From contig NZ_JAIBHJ010000022.1 of NCBI RefSeq assembly GCF_021278025.1, positions 1 to 38,324 on the forward strand: 38,324 nucleotides of DNA, read 5' to 3'. How positions within the stretch are numbered: position 1 is the stretch's first letter; every line of letters begins with the position of its first letter. The stretch is from Motilimonas sp. E26. GTDB taxonomy: Bacteria > Pseudomonadota > Gammaproteobacteria > Enterobacterales > CBDFNC01. The notes beneath the pieces were generated by a model that searched no databases, was not told the DNA's origin, and saw only the letters and a program-made list of their open reading frames with translations. Below are positions 32,759 through 38,324 of this stretch, in pieces. Both the position numbers and the translations under genes were made by a program.

Positions 32759-33361
32759 TTAAGCCACCTGTTGCTCAGCGGCAACTGCAGCAACATAGCT
32801 GTCACGTTGACGAATTTGCTGCAGCAAGGCTTGAGTTTTTGGCCCTAGTTGAATATCAACATTAAAAAATTGGCCCCAAGTTTCGTACACACTCAATAGT
32901 ATGTCCGCAGGCGTCAGGCGCTCACCAGCAAGATAAGGCTGCTGTTGCAAAATGTGCTCAATATGAACCCATAGCTTATTAATCCCCACCGCTGCGGCCT
33001 GTAGTGCAGTGGTTTGTGACTCGCCCTCAGGTAGTGCCGATGCAATAAAAAACAACTTGCTATAAGCAGGATGTACTGTTGCGTTGGCAAATAATAGCTG
33101 CTGAATGGCTACTTCTTTTTCAACTGCACTTTGTGGTAACAAGTCATTCGGATGGTTTTGCAGCAAATGTAAAATAATCGCCGCACCCTCGGTGATCACC
33201 TGGTCGCGATGGCCTAGAGCAGGCACCGCGCCAACGGGGTTAATAGCCTGAAAATCCTCTACATTGTTGCGATTAACCAAGGTGAAAGGCAGATTTAGTT
33301 CGCGTAAAATAACTTGAGTAGCCAACGAACAAGCGCCAGGTGAGAAATATAGTGTGTACAT
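32759..33361 (-). CDS. glutathione S-transferase (bacterial beta-class-like)
   Basis: A 200-residue GST. The N-terminal part MYTLYFSPGACSLATQVI matches the GstA-like beta class, with Cys10 in the usual position, followed by NPVGAVPALG and TEGAAIILHL (glutathione contacts) and an all-helical second domain. ATG 33361 is chosen as it follows AGAGG; the longer frame has no such site. It is first gene of the three-gene operon and divergent from a LysR gene, probably its regulator. The gap holds ATTG-N16-CAAT near 33413-33436. Confidence 0.9.
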   Translation of the reverse strand: MYTLYFSPGACSLATQVILRELNLPFTLVNRNNVEDFQAINPVGAVPALGHRDQVITEGAAIILHLLQNHPNDLLPQSAVEKEVAIQQLLFANATVHPAYSKLFFIASALPEGESQTTALQAAAVGINKLWVHIEHILQQQPYLAGERLTPADILLSVYETWGQFFNVDIQLGPKTQALLQQIRQRDSYVAAVAAEQQVA

Positions 33362-33472
33362 GTTTAACCTCTGTTTGTGGTGTGGTTGATTTGAGTACAC
33401 TATAAACCCCGCTATTGAACTGATATATAGTCACAATTAGCAAAGTCTTTTTCCCTTATGGAAACAATAACA

Positions 33473-34372
33473 ATGGACAAGTTAAAAGCAATGCAGCTTT
33501 ATGTTCGCGTGGTTGAGCTAGGTAGCTTTTCCCGCGTGGCCGAGCAGCTTGGTACAAGTAAATCAATGATAAGCAAACAAATCAGCCAGTTAGAAGACAA
33601 TTTAGGGGTTCGTTTATTACAAAGATCAACCCGTCGCCTGCAAATGACGGAGTTGGGAGAAGACTATCTAGTCAGCTGCCGCGAAATTTTAAAACGCCTT
33701 GAAGACACCGAAGTACAGCTACAGGCGTCACAGCACTCGGCGAAGGGACGATTGCGTATTAACGTGCCGATGGCGCTAGGCTCAACCGTGCTCGCACCCG
33801 CACTGGCGGCATTTATGAAACAATATCCACAAATTGAGCTAGACGTTGAGCTGAGCGATATGGCACAAGATTTACTTGAGCATAACTTTGACCTTGGCCT
33901 TAGGGTCGCTAGTCGTGAGTTTGACTCAGCCTATGTCGGCAAAAAAATCACCAAATTTAGCTATAGTATTTGTGCCTCACCTGAATATTTAGCCACTCAC
34001 CCTACCATCCAAACACCGCAAGATTTACAGCAACATCACTGTTTTGAATACAGTTATTTTCGTCATAAAAACCTTTGGCCAGTTGGCGTAGACCCCGTGC
34101 CCATAGCGGGTCCGCTCAAAGCCAATAGCTCAGTGTTCTTACTGGAAATGATCAAGCAAGGGCTAGGAATAGGCTATATTCCTCGGTTTATCTGTCACCA
34201 CGCCCTACAAGCAGGAGAAGTGGTAGAAATACTAGGCGATGCAACTAAACCCATTATGACCTTATTTGCCCTCTACCCTGTGCGTCAGTACACACCGCCT
34301 AAGGTTAAGTATTTCATTGAGTTTTTAGAGGCTTGGTTTGAAGGGCATCCGTATCAGGATGAGGACATTTGA
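33473..34372 (+). CDS. LysR-family transcription regulator
   Basis: A 299-residue LysR protein, with N-terminal helix-turn-helix (about residues 4-62, including FSRVAEQLGTSKSMISKQIS) and effector domain from about residue 88. The start is ATG 33473; an upstream in-frame ATG at 33458 adds five residues. It faces the GST/SnoaL/tautomerase operon and probably controls it. Confidence 0.9.
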   Translation: MDKLKAMQLYVRVVELGSFSRVAEQLGTSKSMISKQISQLEDNLGVRLLQRSTRRLQMTELGEDYLVSCREILKRLEDTEVQLQASQHSAKGRLRINVPMALGSTVLAPALAAFMKQYPQIELDVELSDMAQDLLEHNFDLGLRVASREFDSAYVGKKITKFSYSICASPEYLATHPTIQTPQDLQQHHCFEYSYFRHKNLWPVGVDPVPIAGPLKANSSVFLLEMIKQGLGIGYIPRFICHHALQAGEVVEILGDATKPIMTLFALYPVRQYTPPKVKYFIEFLEAWFEGHPYQDEDI

Positions 34373-34427
34373 GCGGCAGGTAAATAGTGACCGTTCCGTT
34401 TTACACTCTCTAGCTTTGGTAGCTGCT

Positions 34428-34943
34428 TCAAACTTGTGTTTGGGGCAAAATATACTCAAACATAGCCACACTACTTTCATCAGGCATTTGTTCAACAAAA
34501 CCTAACTTCTTAAGGAGCTTAGCGGATGCAATATTGGTTTGGTCAACGCCCGCTACTAGCTTTTGCCAAGGTTGTGTATTGCCAACATCAGCCATGAACC
34601 CATACAACAGCTCAGTTGCTAACCCCTTACCCCAATAAGCTTGCGCCAATAAATAACCGATATGGGCAAAGTTTCCCTGTGTGACATAAACAAATAAGAA
34701 GCCAATAACATCATTACTGGCGGATTTTACTAGCAGCAAGCGGCTTTGCGATAACATACTATCCAACCAAACTTCGGCCGCAGCGGGTGTATTCACATCA
34801 TGAAAATCAGCCGGTAACGCAGCGACCACCGCAGGCGTCAGGACCATTGGTACGCAAGCAAGTAATTGCGAGCGATCCGACAAGGAAATGCCGACTTCCA
34901 CTTCAACCACGCTTAGCCTGGAAGTCACAAATGATATGGTCAT
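34428..34943 (-). CDS. GNAT-family N-acetyltransferase (RimJ/RimL-like)
   Basis: A 171-residue GNAT protein of the Acetyltransf_3 type, with the acetyl-CoA-binding motif region GYLLAQAYWGKGLATELLYG and the later block VDQTNIASAKLLKKLGFVEQ. The substrate is unknown. It starts at ATG 34943, with an adjacent decayed acetyltransferase remnant upstream (34989-35150). Confidence 0.88.
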   Translation of the reverse strand: MTISFVTSRLSVVEVEVGISLSDRSQLLACVPMVLTPAVVAALPADFHDVNTPAAAEVWLDSMLSQSRLLLVKSASNDVIGFLFVYVTQGNFAHIGYLLAQAYWGKGLATELLYGFMADVGNTQPWQKLVAGVDQTNIASAKLLKKLGFVEQMPDESSVAMFEYILPQTQV

Positions 34944-34988
34944 GTTTTGCTCAATCTTTACTTACCAAGCCATCATCAATCGGTTGCA

Positions 34989-35150
34989 TTATCTTTGCTC
35001 TCTGATACCCATGCCCATCAGTTTGCTACTTTCGGCAAAGCCATGACGTTGATAGAGGCCGTGCGCGTCATCGGTGGCTAACATCAGTAGCTTACCTTGC
35101 CAACGCGGACTACGAACAGAGCAACGACCAGTACTAAGGCAAGCGCGACC
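34989..35150 (-). pseudogene. C-terminal remnant of a GNAT acetyltransferase
   Basis: The minus-strand frame ending at 34989 reads LLMLATDDAHGLYQRHGF, followed by AESSKLMGMGIREQR and stop. LATxDAHGLYxxxGF is a hallmark of one GNAT subfamily. Only about the last 35 residues remain recognisable, from about 35093 downward; upstream of that the frame does not match the family and there is no start codon. It is therefore a truncated pseudogene. Confidence 0.65.
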
Positions 35151-35227
35151 TTAAGCACCAGCAATGTCGCTTTGATAACATATACATTTAGCTTTTCTAA
35201 CAAGCCTTTGGCCCTAGCTGAAACCAT
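35084..35227 (-). CDS. possible small single-helix membrane protein
   Basis: A 47-residue frame from ATG 35227, with basic N-terminus (MVSARAKGLLEKLNVYVIKA) and a hydrophobic helix (LVLKVALALVLVVALFVV). AGGA lies about ten bases upstream. It overlaps the end of the DUF4440 remnant and the start of the GNAT remnant in other frames, so it may be a fused fragment rather than a true gene. Confidence 0.35.
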   Translation of the reverse strand: MVSARAKGLLEKLNVYVIKATLLVLKVALALVLVVALFVVRVGKVSY

Positions 35228-35534
35228 CACTCGCGGTTCCTTGATGATATTGCAATTGCCACTGGTTACCTACTAGCACCCAAATAGACGATCGCTTCGC
35301 AAAGTGGCTTTTATTTCCTAACTCATCCACCCAAGCCGATTGATATAGCAGTAGCTGCACAGAAGGTGCCAACTCAATACATTGATAATCCTGAGAATGA
35401 ACATAGCCATCCGACGGCTGCTCTGCTGCCATCATGTCAATAATACTACGGTAATCGTAACTCGTGCCCGATTCCCCCACTTCCTTAAAATCAGGGTGGA
35501 GCAAACGATCAATTCCAGCTTTACTCGTTGTTAT
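35214..35534 (-). pseudogene. N-terminally truncated DUF4440 (NTF2-like) protein
   Basis: The frame matches DUF4440 from LLHPDFKEVGESGTSYDYRS to RSSIWVLVGNQWQLQYHQGT, but the usual first 20 to 30 residues are missing. The only in-frame start candidate is TTG 35504, and a stop lies at 35535-35537. The break falls close to the 37-bp repeat at 35527-35563, which also lies upstream of the GST gene at 29888. Probably inactive. Confidence 0.6.
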
Positions 35535-35563
35535 CTAAAGCACTCTAACCTAGGGTTTTATTT
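35527..35563 (-). repeat. 37-bp repeated promoter-like sequence, copy 2
   Basis: Matches 30505-30541 with one mismatch and in the same orientation. Here it sits directly upstream of the truncated DUF4440 frame. Confidence 0.6.
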
Positions 35564-35575
35564 TATATAAGAACC

Positions 35576-35602
35576 AAAAAAGGCCTGAAAATTCAGGCCT
35601 TT
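35576..35602 (-). terminator. Rho-independent terminator of the surface-protein gene
   Basis: AAAGGCCTGAA and TTCAGGCCTTT form an 11-bp stem with a very short loop; on the minus strand it is followed by TTTTTT-type sequence. It lies 22 bases past the stop of the gene starting beyond the right edge. Confidence 0.85.
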
Positions 35603-35623
35603 GATAAGATACTACCTATAAAT

Positions 35624-38324
35624 TCAGTAAATAGGCATGCTCACCGCTTCGCGGTTATCGTATCGCATAACGCCAACCGTTGAACGGCTAGACTTTACAA
35701 TACCGCGGTTGTTCATGTGGTTAAGTTTGGTGGTTTCTGGCGACCATACATCCTTATTCAGATTGAACTCTTGGTGCTGTACCTTACAAGTTTCAAATTG
35801 ACCCATGGGCACAGTCACCGTTTCTTTACCTAAATAAATCATACTGTCAGCATACTCTACCACCTCACCATCACTATGATTGGTATTAGTCGGATAAGTA
35901 ATACTAGGTACTCCAAAGATAACCGAACTGTTTGGGGTCACCTCTCCTAGAGAAGTACGAACAAAACCCCAATCTGGGGCAGTCCCAGCAGCAACTTTCT
36001 CAGGGGCGGTGACTTGTGTAGCCCAATCATAACCCCAACCATCAAGACCATAAAATTGTGTCGCCGTTGAATAGTGATCTTCAATGGCAACCTCAGAGCC
36101 AAAGTCTAAAGTGTAGCGAGTCTTAGTTAAGTCAGTGTAAAGACCAAAGCTTGCGCCGCTCTCTAAAACCTCTGCATGATAAACGGCCGTTTGAGGTGTC
36201 ATCGCCCATACAGGTTGACGCTCTACATTATGTTCAATGACATCGCCAACCGCTATCTGATAATTCGCATCATCCAGGCTGGCTAAACACTGTGCATAGG
36301 TCAGCGGCTGCTCCGCTTCTTGATAAAGCGACTCTCCATAGGCTTGGTTGTCTTTAACCATAGCGACTAATTCACGCACTTCGTTGCTGTAGCCCCAATT
36401 CGGTTCCGCAGCCCCGTCATAATATTCTGCATAATCGACTTCTAGGCGGTAGCTGACATATTGCGCACCGTAGAAATTCTTTCTGTCCATGACCATACGC
36501 AATGACGTCGTAATCGAATCACTAGGTGTATCTATGCGCGTGATCTCATCGTCCATAGTGTTGGTAACAACACAAGTGGCTTGGTAACCTTGCGCAGTTT
36601 TAATAATTTCTTTGCCTAAGTAGCTATAAGTTTCGGAAAGCTCATTCGCATTCGTCCATTTATTCTTACGCGTATATTTAACTTCTATTGGCTTATTCAA
36701 CTCAATCTCATAAGAGAATAACGCGCCACCAATATTGTAACCACTATAGCCCCATGTTCCTCCTTCAAAGCCGAAGTAATGATTGATATCAGACGCAATA
36801 CCGGAATAATTGAACTCGCTAGTTTTGTCCCCACCGATGTCCGTTATCACTTGCTGACGCGAGACAATGATGTCGTTATTGATATCAGCATCATCGTACA
36901 TACCAATATCTGCTGGCAAGAATTTACCTTCCCCGCGTTCAACGATTAGCATGTTATATTCTTGCGCTACATCTGCACCGATCATGGTCCGCGACACTTT
37001 GTAACGCGTTGCATCAGGTTGCTCTTCTACCACTCGGACACGAGTCAGAACAGGTAGTGAAGCCACACAAGTTTTCAGATCTAACGGTTGGTCAAGTGCA
37101 AATAGGGGTTCATTATCTTGATCATTGGCGTAGCCATCACCATCGATATCAGGATCGCTATTATCGCCAATTTTATCGCCATCGGTATCTACCGATTCAC
37201 TAGCATCACTTGGAAAGACATCTTTGTTATCACCAACACCGTCGCCATCAGTATCTGCTGATTCAGTCGCATCAGCTGGGAAAGCATCTTTATTATCACC
37301 AACGCCGTCGCCATCGGTATCTGCTGATTCAGTCGCATCAGCTGGGAAAGCATCTTTATTATCACCAACGCCGTCGCCATCAGTATCTGCTGATTCAGTC
37401 GCATCAGCTGGGAAAGCATCTTTATTATCACCAACGCCATCGCCATCGGTATCTACCGACTCACTAGCATCACTTGAAAAGACATCTTTGTTATCACCAA
37501 CACCGTCGCCGTCTGTATCGGCCCACTCTTTTGCATCCTCAGGAAACTGATCCCAGCCGATGAAGGTTGAACTAGCATCAGGCATGGTTTGTACGCTCTG
37601 TAACACGCCGTCAATAATTAAATCAGCAAAGCCGTCTTTGTCTTTATCGGTGCGTTTAGCTGCTTGCTTAGGCTCACCTGATTCATCAAACTCAACAACA
37701 ATCAGGCCATCGTGATCGCCAGACTTGGTTGCATCTTTAATCGCTTGTGCCATTTTTTGTAACGCCAACAATGTAGTAGGAGTTAACGTTTGCAAGGATT
37801 CCTCTGCTTGCGCTTCATTTTCAGGTAATAAACCTGAAGCAACAATACTACGTGCGGCCAAATGTGCATCTTGGTCTGCAGTATCTAAAGTATAATCACC
37901 GAGGAGCTTCTCTACATCTAAGCCAATAGCTGCCGACACTTTAGCTAAGGCTTGCTCTTGAGTAGTCCCTTGTTCCATTTCTTGTAGCACTAGTGTAGAC
38001 AAAGGTGTTATTTCTTGAACACCGGCTGGCGCAGCCATGATGTAATCACGGTTAATTACTTGGTTTGTGTCTTCATCAATGGTCACACCCTTAATCGCTT
38101 TCACCATCAACGGATAATCAGTCGCTTTGCCACTGATACCTGATATATCTAGCAACACCTTACCACCATCACCAGAAGTAGCATTAGGCTCATCGGCATC
38201 AAGCGTAAAGTTACGATTTAAATCTAGCCATACGATTGCGCCCTTTAAATAGCCATCGATCGCTGTGGCGCTATATTGAGTTTCAGGAGTTGGTGCTATA
38301 GAAGGGACGCTAGTTGGTGCTATA
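35624..38324 (-). CDS. large surface-type protein with TSP3-like calcium repeats (N-terminus outside window)
   Basis: The frame is open to the right edge, so more than 899 residues are coded here and the true start is outside. From the edge it reads a Thr/Pro-rich linker (IAPTSVPSIAPTPE), a GYLKGAIVWLDLNRNFTLDA segment common in large marine exported proteins, a region of about 200 residues, then five 22-residue units of DTDGDGVGDNKD type (thrombospondin type 3-like, acidic and calcium-binding), a degenerate unit, and a C-terminal half with two similar domains, each containing YLGKE and a following TC motif. It is probably secreted or outer-membrane attached; the function is unknown. Confidence 0.85.
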   Translation of the reverse strand, partial: IAPTSVPSIAPTPETQYSATAIDGYLKGAIVWLDLNRNFTLDADEPNATSGDGGKVLLDISGISGKATDYPLMVKAIKGVTIDEDTNQVINRDYIMAAPAGVQEITPLSTLVLQEMEQGTTQEQALAKVSAAIGLDVEKLLGDYTLDTADQDAHLAARSIVASGLLPENEAQAEESLQTLTPTTLLALQKMAQAIKDATKSGDHDGLIVVEFDESGEPKQAAKRTDKDKDGFADLIIDGVLQSVQTMPDASSTFIGWDQFPEDAKEWADTDGDGVGDNKDVFSSDASESVDTDGDGVGDNKDAFPADATESADTDGDGVGDNKDAFPADATESADTDGDGVGDNKDAFPADATESADTDGDGVGDNKDVFPSDASESVDTDGDKIGDNSDPDIDGDGYANDQDNEPLFALDQPLDLKTCVASLPVLTRVRVVEEQPDATRYKVSRTMIGADVAQEYNMLIVERGEGKFLPADIGMYDDADINNDIIVSRQQVITDIGGDKTSEFNYSGIASDINHYFGFEGGTWGYSGYNIGGALFSYEIELNKPIEVKYTRKNKWTNANELSETYSYLGKEIIKTAQGYQATCVVTNTMDDEITRIDTPSDSITTSLRMVMDRKNFYGAQYVSYRLEVDYAEYYDGAAEPNWGYSNEVRELVAMVKDNQAYGESLYQEAEQPLTYAQCLASLDDANYQIAVGDVIEHNVERQPVWAMTPQTAVYHAEVLESGASFGLYTDLTKTRYTLDFGSEVAIEDHYSTATQFYGLDGWGYDWATQVTAPEKVAAGTAPDWGFVRTSLGEVTPNSSVIFGVPSITYPTNTNHSDGEVVEYADSMIYLGKETVTVPMGQFETCKVQHQEFNLNKDVWSPETTKLNHMNNRGIVKSSRSTVGVMRYDNREAVSMPIY
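37180..37540. repeat. 66-bp tandem repeat array in the surface-protein gene
   Basis: ATTCAGTCGC recurs at 37261, 37327 and 37393, giving a period of exactly 66 bases, i.e. 22 codons. The inner units are nearly identical in DNA and the outer ones differ more. Open frames on the opposite strand here are shadows of the repeat. Confidence 0.9.

Noticed and set aside
37224-37550. Long open frame on the plus strand with a repeated Ser/Pro/Ala pattern
   Set aside because: It is the shadow of the 66-bp tandem repeats in the real minus-strand gene; the periodic DNA keeps stops out of several frames.
1-38324. CRISPR arrays, tRNA or rRNA genes, prophage genes
   Set aside because: No regularly spaced direct repeats other than the in-gene 66-bp array, no tRNA-like cloverleaf that I could recognise, and no phage structural genes.

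Overview
The window looks like chromosomal DNA of a gammaproteobacterium, most likely a marine Alteromonadales (Shewanella-like) organism. The reasons are a SOS-boxed integron integrase of the Shewanella/Vibrio type, molybdate ABC transport, bactofilin, RND efflux, Cache/MCP chemosensing, Old Yellow Enzyme with a divergent TetR gene, moderate GC content and many short palindromic intergenic repeats. The genus is an inference.

Layout. (1) 1-1362 is the proximal end of an integron cassette array read on the minus strand: the probable start of a third cassette gene at the left edge, a 57-bp attC, an unknown cassette gene, a 100-bp attC, a cassette gene for a GFA-type zinc protein, then attI. The divergent integrase gene (1363-2322, plus strand) carries a perfect LexA box, so cassette recombination is probably SOS-induced. 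(2) 2364-2634 is a 271-bp MITE-like element with three nested inverted repeats. (3) 2685-5307 is modABC (molybdate uptake), followed by bactofilin, an EamA exporter and several small membrane or zinc-type proteins up to 9085. (4) 9094-14750 holds an ABM-fold protein with a YafY/WYL regulator and a two-gene RND efflux system. (5) 14932-18504 holds two exported alpha/beta hydrolases, an exported small protein and a lipoprotein; two of these genes share an unusual 41-bp upstream element. (6) 18784-23127 holds a tautomerase-like protein, a TetR gene divergent from an Old Yellow Enzyme across three operator-like repeats, and an aldo/keto reductase divergent from a LysR gene. (7) 23130-25358 is a chemoreceptor divergent from a free periplasmic Cache-like protein. 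(8) 25410-29285 is a TetR / membrane-fusion / ABC exporter operon interrupted by a 232-bp insertion that duplicated the permease start. (9) 29372-35534 holds two GSTs, a GFA-like protein, a stand-alone TipAS domain, a GST/SnoaL/tautomerase operon with a divergent LysR gene, a GNAT gene, and decayed gene remnants. (10) 35624 to the right edge is a large surface-type protein with a 66-bp tandem repeat array coding for calcium-binding TSP3-like units; its N-terminus lies beyond the window.

Much of the gene content fits detoxification and sensing (efflux pumps, GSTs, OYE, GFA proteins, TipAS). Several intergenic regions carry REP-like palindromes of one family and at least one other dispersed repeat. 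I found no rRNA, tRNA, CRISPR array or prophage. The strongest candidates for something not routinely annotated are the SOS-linked integron start, the insertion that rebuilt the ABC permease start, the paired 41-bp promoter element, and the free Cache protein facing a chemoreceptor.
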